Origin: Daphnia carinata
Taxonomy: Eukaryota > Arthropoda > Branchiopoda > Diplostraca > Daphniidae
Direction of reading: 5' to 3'
Length of the DNA: 64,000 bases
NCBI RefSeq assembly: GCF_022539665.2
Contig: NC_081334.1
Coordinates: forward strand, 6,728,424-6,792,423
Part shown: positions 21,419-33,554 of the stretch, piece after piece
Layout of the letters: every line of letters begins with the position of its first letter
How positions within the stretch are numbered: position 1 is the first letter of the stretch
Translations under genes and position numbers: made by a program
Notes under the pieces: generated by a model
The model's database searches: none
Seen by the model: the letters and a program-made list of their open reading frames with translations, nothing else
What the model was told of the DNA's origin: nothing

Positions 21419-24400
21419 CGTTGACGAAGGCTGCGCACGTGAGTGAGCCAACAAATTACGGAAATGCAGGAAGATAATTGGACGACATTGGGCTCAAAAG
21501 ACTTTCAGGGTTTCTTTACTCTTTTTCCTATTTAAAAAACAAAACAAATGTGTGTCAGCCTATCACTATTTCTGCGGGTTAAAACGTGGAGATATGGGCA
21601 AAACTTAGTTAAAAGGCGGGAATTGGAAAAACATTTCTTTTACCTTAGCAACGCCATCTGTTAGTCATCGTAAAATTTTTAAACATTTCAATTTAAGAAA
21701 TCCATAGATTTTATATAAGAAAGAATAGTGCACTCCTTTTTTCCGTCTTCTTGCTACAACGACACCCTGTAAAAAAAATTGCGAAATTATTCTTGGTACT
21801 TTCAAGATAAAGTTCTAAAAAAAAACATGCAACACGTGCAGTGAAAAGAAGAATAGTGACAAGACACATATATATTGCTGGGCGATTCGTGAATCCAGCA
21901 CACCTGTGATACTAGTCCTTAAAATAGCAATGACGTCGTCATCTAGAGAAACTGGAAATACTTATGCATAGGAGTCTCTTTACGTCTTGTATTCCACAGG
22001 GATACCCGCAATCGACAAGGGCCAGAGCCATCATTTGCCTCCCGACGACTCACATTCACAGTAATTACAGCATGAAAACCCACATACATATATGGACAGT
22101 GTTCCATGTACGGACAGATATAGGCACTGATTGATTTTGTTCCATCGCAATAGGGAACAATGATGATCGATTGAAATACATGCAAGAGAAAAGCGCATTA
22201 TAGTGAATAGAGAACGACGGAAAACATAAGAATTTTACAGTCACGAGCTCACATCAGCAGGTAACTAAATGAATGAATTAAATGTCTGTACTAAAATATG
22301 TATAAATATTTAAAAAAAAAATAGCAAGTGATGTCATTCAGTCCTACGAAAGACATGAACACGCAGTGCTGACCTTTCTCTCTTTTCATATCACGCTGAT
22401 AGCTTACGGCTTGGTTTGATTCAACTTTTGTGATGGGTGAGATCATGTGTGAAATGAAATTCACGCGAACACGTGTTCTGTTTTTTTGTGTGTGTGCTGT
22501 CCTTTCCACTCCCTCCGCACATTTGCCCTCATCTACCTGGGATATGCACACCATACAAAGTGAATTCTGGCTACGGTACAGCTACGCATTTTTAAATATT
22601 TGTTCATTTCCGACACGTCCCGTCAGCCGACCAGCAGGGAATCCGCTTCACGGCATTCATCCAGCAGCGCACCTTGACATATTATTTCTCTGGCTTCATT
22701 TCGCTCGATAATAACTAGCTGCCCTACCTCTTCCGACTTGCTTTTTTTGTAAGCTATTGCATTATATTGGCAATTCCTAGAGCTACTTTCACCCTTCGGA
22801 ATCCATCTGTGCCTGCGTAATTCATTGAAAAGAAACAGCAACTTCGACCTTTTTTTCGAACATACCTTTGCTAATTTATGTAGAGTGTAATTATAGTCAT
22901 AGAACACATCAAATTACCTTGACGCGGCTACTATATTAAAAAATGGTAAATATAACAAAAGTCAGTTGAGAGCCACTTACAAGGTCGTTATGTGTTTACG
23001 TGCTGGTTCGTTTTTCAATCACCCGGAAAAAAAGCGAAAGAGGAAACAACAAAAAATCCCCCAACCCAAAATAAAAGACTTTCAAAACTTATCTGTTAAA
23101 AGAAAAAAAAAAGAAAAAGGATTTCATTGAATAAAACTGTTGAAAATTCAAGGAGAAAGTTTGTGTTTATACGCCCCAGGCGTATGGCCTCCTACAACTA
23201 CTACCGGTTAGGCCTAAACATAAGCTGGCATCATCATCATTTTAGTCTTTCTTAATGTAAAGTGAAAAGCAAAGCCTCCCGTCAACAACGACTTCCGACC
23301 AGTACCATTGGTTGCACAGGTGTGTTCACACGAGAACCCAGTGCACAAAGTTATCAAGTACGAGAATAACATAAGGATATGGCTTTGTAATGGACGTGAA
23401 ATTAGTTCTAGGTTGCTAACGTCACCCGTCCATGTCCAGGAGAAAGTACGTGCCTTCTTTCACCATAGAGGCAGCTGATAAATAGGTTAAAGTCTATTAA
23501 TAAAGGTGGGTGTATATTAGAGCACACAAGATGCAGTTGCCTGGTTCGCTATTAGTTTTGGCCAAATCAGGCAGAAATTCAACAGGAAAAATGGAACGAC
23601 ACGAGTCTTCTACTAGTTGAAGGTATTGCAGCAATAAGATCTTTTGTTAATGGCCAAAATTGGAATTCTTTTTAGCGTGGCCAAGTATTACAGATCCAGT
23701 TATTTGCTCTGTTCTCCTTTTTTAGAGACAGACCAACAAGACAATGACATCACCTCGACCACTCTACATGTTAATGCTGTACGTGTTCATACGGAAGTAG
23801 AGTCATTTATGACGTATATGCTAAGCGGTGATGACGACCACCTTCTAAGAGTTCCATGACGTTGTCGCAGTGATGAAGAAATCGGTCACGATTTTCTTTC
23901 ATTCAAACACGATTTCTTCATAGATGGGGTTCCACACATCCCTGACTCGTTATTATAATGGTGCAACAAGTTCAAACCGCTCCCATCAAACTGGCCCGTA
24001 AAAAAACGATGCTCTTTCCTTTGTCGGCGCTTGTGTAAAAAATCCAAAATGTGTGGGTGGTTTGAACGGTGGGATTCGAGCGGATGCAAACGTAGGTTTT
24101 TCCACCTCGTTTCTTTCTTTACTTAATTCCGCGGTGTCACGCAGCTGTGAAAGCCCGTACGCCGCCCTGAGCGACACACCGACAACTTTCATCATCTATT
24201 CATTAACAATAGACAAGCCATTCACGGCCTGTATTGGCGTTTATGCATAATAGAAGATAAGCCGGTTAATGTTTGGGTATCATCATTACCATTTAATTGG
24301 CTTAGACGGTGGCAGACTAGCAACCCAAATTACACACGTTCCCAGGCACCGAAAACATCTCGATCAAAGCTTCGCCTTTTGTATCAAATCGGGGCGCTGT

Positions 24401-27054
24401 AAATTGAAAACTTTCCGTTTGTTTTGTAAACTACATACGCGCTTCGATCGCTCGATAATTGCATGTCCGACTGGTGCAGTTGGGCGTGAATGCCTTTGAT
24501 CGATCCCCCTTTCCCCCCTCCACCCATTTTCTGACATAGCTTTACAAAAGACCATCTTCACGGAGCTATATAGATGCAAATTTACATTAGCGTAGCTGGC
24601 AAATGTCTATACGGATCCTGCCTGTTAAGGATGTCCGGTGTTAAACTTGGACAACAGCTACGCGATGCCTTCCGAATTCGACGGATTTCAATCATTATTA
24701 GATATCCATGTGTCAATAGCTATTGCAAACGGATTGACGTGGGATACCTAAATTTTACTTGACCATTAAAACTTAATAACCACTTCGCGATGCTTTTAAC
24801 CGAGGCGCACGTTAAACGAGTAACTTCGCAACTTCAAGGACTAAATAAAAAAAGGACACTTCATCGCCCAATTTGAAACTTATGCAGCAGTACTGAAATC
24901 GCCATTGATATTTCCCATGGTTTGATGACGTTCATATCGAAATGAAAAGGCGTAGATGGACTCTCCCACACAAGTTCCGGGTCGTGCTCGATCTAAACGA
25001 CGTTCGATTGTACCCATTTTGCGACCAATCAAAATTGTAAAGAAATAATGTACTATAGATGAAAATCCCATGAATTGGCAGTTGAGACGTATATGCAAAA
25101 AAGAAGAGGAAAAAAGAGGCGCACAAGACAAACAAACATCTGAGCGTTTTGCAACGCGGTTCTCTGCATATCGGCACGTTTGTAAAAGAGAAAAACGCAA
25201 GAGCAGCGCACTGCCTAAAGATATAAGGCGGAGAGTTGTATGGCGGCTTTTGTTTGTCAATTTTCAACGCAGGCGATCGTCAATATAACTTTTCGAATAA
25301 GAAAATGTTTCGCTGCTGCCTCAAAGTTCCATCGCTTTCATCCGATCGTATCGTATTTCATACCGATATTTCAACTCATTTATGCAGCGTATTTTTTGAA
25401 CGAGAAAAAAAAAGGATCAGGTGCTGCTATCTCTCGAATCGGCCATTTCATAGTACTCGAGGAAGCGGGAAAAGAAGCGAGGGCGGAAAAAAAGAGATTT
25501 TCTTTGCTCCCAAACGCTCACCATTTAAGCGAGTCGATCTACTATAAACACACGCACGGGAGCAGCCATCTTTAATAAGTTTTAAGCTAAATTGGGTAGT
25601 CGATATTTGGACAAATGGTAGGAGGGATCGACGTCATCCTACTGCTCTCTTTTGTGCATCAAAGCCCTGCTTGGACCCTGGGCTCGTCGCTTCAATACAC
25701 TTTACAATTTTTAAAGGCATGAGCCTGCGAAATAATCATTCTAACGCATTTTAATATGCAAATCCTCAGGCAGTGAATAAAGGCAAGAAATGAATGACTT
25801 GTACAGAGAATAAACTATACAGTCAATGGGTGCGTCATCGTTGGCGATAGTTGGTACGTGGGTGCTGACAAAGAAAAATTTACACAAAAATCGCGTGTGC
25901 ATTAGCAACACGTATCCATCATGTTTCTTGTTGGGGAAAAGGATTCCCCGACTCTGCGTACACACGAGTTGACATATAGCTCAACAAGGACATTTGAAAA
26001 TAAGAGAATTTTAAAATAAACACGTTTTATCTTTTCTTTTTTTAAAAAAAAGGTTAGATCTGCACTGCAGAGGCCGGTTGGTCCCATCTGTTGGTTGTTA
26101 TATATGCTAATGAATGAAAAGAAGAAGAAAAAAAAACGGCACGTTCTCTAAGGCATCCAATTTTAAATGAAAAGATAAACGCTACAAATAGACGCAGGAT
26201 CTTAGCGCGAATCAGTATTCTCTTGGACGCACAGACAATTGTAAAATGTGTGTGTGTGTCTGCTCTATTGGTATAAGAAGCCATTTGGAGTTTGCCAAGA
26301 AGGTTTTGGCCTAATCACGATTAAATGAATTAAGCAGTACTCTGCAAGAGACAATAAGCTACAGCCTGTCTAAAGCCGGGAGGGTAAATCAATCAAATCA
26401 ACGCGCAATACTTAAAATGGATGTAAAAGGGCATCCCTTCTATAACCAGATTTGGTTATGGGATAATAGATTTCAAAAAGTCAAAAAAAAAAAATGTTTG
26501 GAAAAAATTGATGATGCCTTGATAAACACGAACGAAAAAGATGAGATCATTGGCGAGAAAGTTAAAACAATGCTAGCCCTCCTGTTAACATGTAATGCGT
26601 GATTACACCCTCTTCAATTTTTTTTTTGATTCGACCTTCCTCTCCTTGATCGGATATAAATTTCCTTCCTAAAAAAAGGCATCGAAACTGTCGATGACGT
26701 GGCCGCATCGTACGAAATAAACGAAATAGGAAGACTAAAAAAAAAAAAATCAGATTAGCACATCGTCGAATAGCAGCTGGTGTTGATTAAGCGGTAGCAA
26801 CAACTTCTGATTGCAAGCGCCTCTAATAAGCTTCTTACGCGTTTACGCATCCGGCGGATTTCGATAGTGCTATTTCTTTCGGGTTTCATGGTTTCCGCGT
26901 GCGTGGTGTATCGTTGCGCGGAGAAAAGAAAAATAAATCTCCCAACAATTTATGATTCTTTTTGTTGTTGTTTATCCTCCCACATTCTAAAGAAAAACGG
27001 CGGGTACTTATGCATATGCATGAAAATATCGCACACAGTGACAGAAACGAAAAC
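21419..27054. other. Long intergenic region between divergent DENND6 and the secreted-protein gene
   Basis: About 5.6 kb without a supportable gene. The first few hundred bases upstream of 21418 should hold the DENND6 promoter. The remainder has short scattered open frames on both strands (for example 21943-22185 and 24880-25267) that overlap each other and lack domains or splice continuity. It may contain distal regulatory DNA for the gene at 27520, but I see no specific element. Confidence 0.6.
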
Positions 27055-27300
27055 GTGAGAGAGAGAGAGAAAGATTTTTCATACCCGCCTTCTTCCGGCG
27101 GCTGAACCAGGGCTGGGCCCAGGGACGGAACACTATCATCGACCAATCAGACAAGCAGCGGGTTTAACGGCGAAAGAAAGAGAGAGAGAGAGCGCGCAGA
27201 CAGAGACAGAGAGAGAGTCTCTTTTTCGAGGAAGGAATAGACACACACAGAGAGAGACTGTATAAATCAGATGGGCTTGTCCGCAGGTGCAGGTCATTCG
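27055..27300 (+). promoter_or_regulatory. GAGA-rich core promoter with TATA box and initiator
   Basis: GA/CT runs occur at 27055-27070, 27177-27192, 27201-27218 and 27249-27257. They are followed by a TATA box TATAAAT at 27261-27267 and a perfect arthropod initiator TCATTC at 27294-27299, which would put the start site near 27296, about 35 bp from the TATA box. The coding ATG follows at 27520, giving a 5' untranslated region of about 220 nt. The layout matches GAGA-factor-dependent, inducible or paused insect promoters; that function is inferred. Confidence 0.65.
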
Positions 27301-27519
27301 GTAACTGAACACGAAGCTAGCCGCAAGTACGCGCAACACGTTCCAAAAAGGAGAGAAGACTGTAAAAGATTTTTTTAGTTATAGTTTTGGTCCGTGCAAT
27401 CAATTTGATTCGATTTTATTGCGACCGACGTATCCAGCCACTCAGTTATTTAAAATAGATACGGAGAATAGGCCGCAAGTATTCAAGCGTCCTGTATACT
27501 GAAGACATTATTGCAAAAA

Positions 27520-30500
27520 ATGCGGTTCTACAGTACAGTTTGGTTCGTGTTATTAGTGCTCTCGTTTTTGGTTGTCCTGGAAAGTGTTTCTTCATATCCG
27601 GCGGTGACCGGGGACGATGCGGAAGAAACCATCGTCTCCAGTCGACCGGCCGTCCGGAAACATTCAAAATCCAAGAAAGAGATCAACAGCCAGGGTAAAA
27701 ATAAGAAAAATGGACATCACCCTATTCGTCATTCATCAAGAGGTAAGCTCCATTTTTTCCCCACCTCTCTTTTTAGTATTCATTAGTTACAGCAAAAAAA
27801 AAGGGGGGGGGGGACTTTTCGGGAGTTAGTTAACTTCGAAACGCCCATAGTGATGGATCTACGATCTGCCAATTGCCCTTCCCATGTAGTAACCTCATCC
27901 CCCCATATGCTGATCATTTAATACACAACGAGCTCGCAGCGGTCCGTCACCTTGATTGGCAAAAAATAGCACGTCTCGTTGACGTGCGTGAGCGTTTGAC
28001 TCACGCACAGCCATTGACTGAATACGGAAAAGACCTTGCCTCGTCTTTCATTTCTTGTATACTTTGCTCGTTTTAGAGACATAGTATTTCGCCTTCGCGC
28101 TCTTTTCACGTTCGAAATCGCAGTAAGGGAATATACACACACAGGTGAATAATAATAATAATAATACCAGTATACACAGCCAACATTGCATGGCCGAGCA
28201 TATGATAAGATGTGCAAGGCGTTGTGTCGACAATGACGTCAATCTCTCCGCTCCTCTTTCTTTTCGCCCATCTTCTTTGACTCGACTGTAAAGGGAGAGG
28301 TGCTCTGTTGTTACATTATCGTGACAACCTAAGTGCGCGATAGTCAAATGAGCTGAAATAAATCGCCATGGCAGGTCACCCGTGTATGTCTGTGTGGCAC
28401 AAATTGCCCAATTTTAAGGTCACGCAAAGTCGATTTCTTTATTTATCCTAGTTCTTTTTTTTTTCTTCTCTCTATTTTTCGACCAGGATTGAAACAAATG
28501 ACGGATTACGACTACGCTGCAGTAGCCGAACCAACAGTTTCTTCCGTTTCGCGAAAGCCAATCAGGAAGGACGATCGATCACCTTGGTCACCGAAACATA
28601 GTCGCAACAAAAAATCTCCGAACAGGAAGAACAAGACGAACCAAAGGAAAAGAAACGGGACTAAGCAGCAAAAGCAACTCAACAAGCGACAGGTCAACGT
28701 GATGAGGACGGCGCAACGTGCCGACGCGATTGACAATAGCGAAGACAACAAAGAAGGAACGGACGCTGCTGGACAACAAAATCTCAATCAGCTCTTGGGC
28801 TTGGGTAAGCCCCGCCCTCTTCCTCCTCCCGCTCCTCAACTCAAGCCTTTCGTTAGCGTAGGTGTGTGCTCACAAAACGAAAAGAAAAGCAATAAACCCC
28901 CCTAAAAAAAAGAGGGGCAAAAAAAAAAAGAAGTAGCAAATTGTCTAGTGTTTCACACATTAGTCACACACCTCGGGGTGGGCGGGCAAATCAAATTGAG
29001 GGCAATGGACATGATGTACAATGTGCAAGGTAGATTTTATTTTCAGGTCTATAGAGCAGTCGGCCATGGGTTCACGAGGGTTCACATCTCCGATCGTGAA
29101 GCTTCGTTTTATTACTTGTCACTATACCCATTGGTACACTAAATGCCAAAAATAGCCCCGATTAAACACGGACGATCTTTTTTTTTCTTTTACGAGCAAA
29201 GGCTAGGTGCATAAATAGATACAGAAGCGTTGTGTCCCCAATTTCTATGCTCTCCATCGAAGCCGCATGACGCGCGAGCAATTTATGTGTTCCTAAATCT
29301 TTATTCTCGTTTGTGTTGCAATAGGTGTCTTTGGCGATATGAAAAAATTCTTCGATGAACTTCGGAGCAATTTAGATGTGGAGACGGTGGCCGAGGAAGC
29401 CGCAGCTGCCGTGTCTGAACAACAGGACTCAACTGCCCCTAGACTTTCTGATGACGACCTCTCGCAAATTGCAGGTGAGAATCTCACGTTCTGACGGTTT
29501 TCTAGTGCCTACCCTACGTGTTGCGTACGAAATGGAGGGTTCTCAAGACGCTAATTTATCTCTATGGGGGGGGGGGGAGCATTAGATAACGCTTGTGGAA
29601 AGAAATTGTTTCGTTTTAATTGAAAGTGCAAAGTTTAAACATAAAAAGCGAGAATGGATAGTTTGCTTATTTAGCAAATCAAACCTGTGTTTCACTGCTA
29701 TTCGAAGACAGAGAACCAATTAAGTTATTCTCAACTTCAAAGATAAAACAACTTCCGATGTGCAAAAAAGAGAAAGAAAGAGAAAAGTTTGTTGCGTTGC
29801 TAAATGAAAGACCGATCTTGAAATTTGGGATTTAGAAGCTAAAGAAACGCGTTAGCATGAACGACACGATAATTGGTGTCAATGAGAAAATCAGATCATT
29901 CCAAACTTTTAAAGCAAAAGTTACAAGGATCAATACTGGGGTACTACAAAGATAACTGACCCCTCATTTCAAAGAATATATTTAAAGCAATTCCAGAGAC
30001 TTGTCTCTAAACTTGCTGCGCAATCAATAAAGCGTAAAAAAATCAAAGTTTTTTCCCCTTTTATCACCTTCTTAAACTTAAGTTGAATGCGAATCGGAAG
30101 GATTGAAAACAACATTATTGAAAGGATAAAGAGGGTAGAAAGCGGACGTGATTTAGTGGAATCGATTTAAAATCAGCGCCAATCTAAATGACGTCAGATT
30201 TGAGAGCCACGACTAGCGCGCCATCTGTGGGACAGGGCAAAGAGCGCGCAAGAATTTGTTTACGCGTTACCCATGGCAACGACGAATTCAATTTCCTATT
30301 ACGATCATCACATTGCCTTTCAACAATAAAAAAAGAGAAATCCCAATCTTTATGGATACACTAATATGTTTAATGGTGTTTAATAGGATTGGAAGACTAC
30401 GAAGAACTCCCCAACTATCAGGCCCTTCGAACGGCAACAGGATCGGAAAGAGGCAATGCATCACCTGTCCAACAACAGCAAAGGCGTTATTCCCGTCTAA

Positions 30501-30619
30501 AGGGTTTCGTCGCCATGGGAGGACCAGGCTCTGGACAGTCAGAAACATCACGTCATCATCACAGGAATCATCAGTATGATCCTGCTCTGCTATGGACGGG
30601 ATTAGGTCGTCGCCGTTGA
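27520..30619 (+). CDS. Secreted basic cysteine-free protein, candidate prohormone-like precursor
   Basis: Four exons, all joined in phase 1: 27520-27742, 28487-28804, 29325-29474 and 30387-30619, giving 307 residues. The ATG at 27520 opens a strong signal peptide (hydrophobic core FVLLVLSFLVVLESV, likely cut before YPAV). There are no cysteines. Residues 45-145 are extremely rich in Lys, Arg and Asn with many dibasic sites (RKNK, QRKRNG, NKRQ). A short helical stretch follows (MKKFFDELRSNLD), then a Tyr-rich acidic stretch (LEDYEELPNYQ). The C-terminus is LLWTGLGRRR, where Gly before a basic run is the classical signal for C-terminal amidation. Together this resembles a neuropeptide or growth-factor precursor, but I recognise no named family. 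The promoter with TATA, initiator and GAGA runs lies at 27055-27300. Confidence 0.8.
28145..28169. repeat. AAT microsatellite in intron 1
   Basis: A run of AAT triplets within the first intron of the secreted-protein gene. Confidence 0.85.
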
Positions 30620-30633
30620 TGAGGGAATTTAAA

Positions 30634-30661
30634 AACACACACACACATACACACACACACA
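30634..30661. repeat. CA microsatellite
   Basis: Two CA runs interrupted by a single T, 15 bases after the stop of the secreted-protein gene, probably within its 3' untranslated region. Confidence 0.85.
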
Positions 30662-30766
30662 TCCTCAAAACCCCTTTACAGACAAGTACACACTGCTGAA
30701 AAGAGCCAATCTATTTGGCCTGTTCCGCTTTCCCTTAAACTCGATTTTTCATTTTTAAATTCTCAT

Positions 30767-30802
30767 TACATATATATATATATTTATAAATATATATATA
30801 TA
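30767..30802. repeat. TA microsatellite
   Basis: Alternating TA with one TTTATAAA interruption, nearly self-complementary, 150 bp downstream of the secreted-protein gene. Confidence 0.85.
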
Positions 30803-33554
30803 GTATAAGTAAGTCTCGGGGTATATACTAGATATGAAAATGAGGGACGGATGGAACGGCAAGTCAATCAAGTAATTAATGGTGTAATGCCCACGTCTAG
30901 CCACCAATGGTAGAAAGCTACGGTAGAGCGCGCCAGTCAAAAGCTTTTCTGTATACAACTGCATGTATGGTCTCCATCTTTCGTTTACATTTCCAACTTA
31001 TCTTATATTAGCTTTCAATTCCAATTTCACTGCGTGAAAAAGTACCCTCCGATGTTTCAAAGTGATCTTGGGTAGGCGATATTACGTAACGTATCATGTC
31101 AATGATTAGACTAATTCATTTTACATTTGCACATTTCGATTGTTGTTGAACTTCACCTATTTGTCTGTATCTGTGTGTGTCCCGTTCTCATTCGATGTTG
31201 TTCACTCAACTCAAGTCAAGGCGATACGAGCTCTACTTAAAAGGAAAATAGGCAGGATCAAATGATTTTATTCCGTTCGTGATCTGATATACTCTTGATT
31301 TGAGTTTTTTTAACGAAACTTTTTTGTGTTTTTTGTTTCCTCAATGTCGATCGATTCTGTACTGTTTTCAAACGCAGCATTTGATCTCACCATAGACGTA
31401 AAGCAAAAAGAAAAAAAAAAGATGCCCAGTGTCCATCCCTTTGTAACACTGTACGATGACAAAAAGAGTCAAATTTATCTAACTATTCCGGAAATATATC
31501 GAGAGCATTCAAACGTCCATTACCTAACGGTTCCTTACTCAACTGAATTCTCAGTACGTCTGAACGAGCTCAACTCGTACTGAGAATTCCTTCGAAAATT
31601 GAACATCGAGACGAATTTAGAATCAGAGATCATGAGGCGAACCATGCATCCATTGAATGAATTAAAAAGTCGCTTACCTTGAAAATGAATTTCCAGTTAT
31701 CAGGTTCAACGTCCAGCTCTGAACTGGAGATTCTTCTTTCTTGTTGTTTATTTCATGATTGTGCACGTTAGTCAGTTGGCAGGACAGCAAACACAATGAC
31801 AAAAAATATGGAGGACCTTTGAAAACACGTTTCCCTCCCATCCCTGCTAGTTGATCGAATGACCACCTTTTCTCGATGGTGCAACACCATTGCACGTTTC
31901 ACTGATTTTCCAAGTTATTAAATTTAAACTAAATTTTTTCCTTTAATAAAAAAACTATTCATAAAAAGTTATTTAGAATCAAGTTAAGCTTGAAAATACA
32001 ATAATTGTCAAAATAATCAGAACGAACGGCAGCATTGCTACGATTTAAAATGGCGTTGTGTGCAAGAAACATGTCATTTTATTCCATATTATTATGATAT
32101 ACATCGACGTGAACAGGGGGAGGGCAGAAACAGAGGTTTCCATCAACGAGTGAAAGCAGATATTGGGGAGAGGTGTTGAATATATATCTACGATCCATCA
32201 CAATTAATGTTTATATCCGCAGATCGAAACGATTTTCATTATCATCATCAAAAGAAACATGGGGCGATTCAAATAGGTTTCAGACTGCGTAGTTTTTCAA
32301 GAACTAGTAAATGCTCCTTTCTTTTCTTTTCAAGGTTCACACCACAGGACAAAACGAGATATATCTCATTTCCCCATTTTTCTTTTTGGTGACCAACCGA
32401 ATGCTCTAGATTCTTCACATTTGATGCTGGATTGACAATGGTGGTAAATGACATAATTTTAGAAAGTTCGCAACAAACGGAAAGAATATGATAAGAACAA
32501 GGGAGCGTCGGTGGTCGACACAACAACCGACTGTCTAGGAAAAGGAGGGCAACATCATGAGGAAAAAAAACTTAAAAAACAAATGAAAGTTTCTAGTTCA
32601 TCACTCACCGGCATGTGCTGATTGTTTTCTAATCGGTTTCTTCTACCCATATTGGACTCCTCAGACTGTCTTGAATTTTTTAAAATGGTTATTAAAATTT
32701 GCACTCTGATCGACGCTTTCTAGCCGACTTTCGATCAACGTCTCACTACTTTGAGATCCCAAACACACAGAAACAATTTTGGAAAATTAAAAGAGTTCCA
32801 TATCTTTCTTAATGAAACTACGTGTCACCCGCGTCAACCGAGCTCTCTCAACCTCAGTTGAATCGTTGCTTGAATGACGAATGAAATTACAAAAGCAAAT
32901 GCAACCATTCAAACAAAACACAATGGTAATTAACGGAAACGTCGCCACAGCAACAGGGCGAAAAACAAATTCAAGATATTGAAAATGTCCCAAGACATTA
33001 ATATTTGTCTTTAATTCCCTTGGCTTTGACCCGCTTGCGATTTCTCGTGAGAATGCCATTACACACCCGCCTCAGGACGGGAGCTACATCTCATGTCCCC
33101 TACTAGTAGTCCCTGCCATGTACACGGGTTTTAATCTAAATATTATATGGGAGGAAGTAGGGAGGGATTGTTTCTAATGTCTTCCTGTTTGTATACTAAG
33201 AAATGAAAAGAATTTGTCACTGAGTTGATGGGAGTAGTTAAAAGGTTTGAAAAGGAGTGCAATTTGACGAATCGAGCCTGAGCCCTTCTTTTTCGGTGCG
33301 TAACCGAAAATTAAACAAGAGAATGTTGGTTTAGAAGGAATGGACAGAAATGTTATAACTGGAACGTAAATAAAATCAAATTGACAATGGAAAGAAAAAG
33401 GAAAAACAGAAACGACCTAAGCCTAACACGGATGCTGTTCACCCTCCAGTTAACTGTGCGGATATTTTTACAACCCCTACCACGCCATATTTTTTCGTTA
33501 ATTTATCTTATTTAAATCTTTGTTTTGTCTCTGTTTTTTTTGTTTTTTTTTTTT
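30803..33554. other. Convergent intergenic region
   Basis: Lies between the secreted-protein gene (+) and the MDR oxidoreductase (-), so both 3' ends face it. No supported gene. The open frame at 31326-31583 and the minus frames at 31674-31895, 32269-32526 and 32787-33059 have no splice or domain support. One strong hairpin at 31545-31589 is listed separately. Confidence 0.55.
31545..31589. repeat. Perfect 14-bp stem inverted repeat
   Basis: GAATTCTCAGTACG at 31545-31558 is exactly complementary to CGTACTGAGAATTC at 31576-31589, with a 17-nt loop. The stem is too short for a typical miRNA precursor. It could be a 3' end or regulatory hairpin, or a relic of an inverted insertion. Confidence 0.8.
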
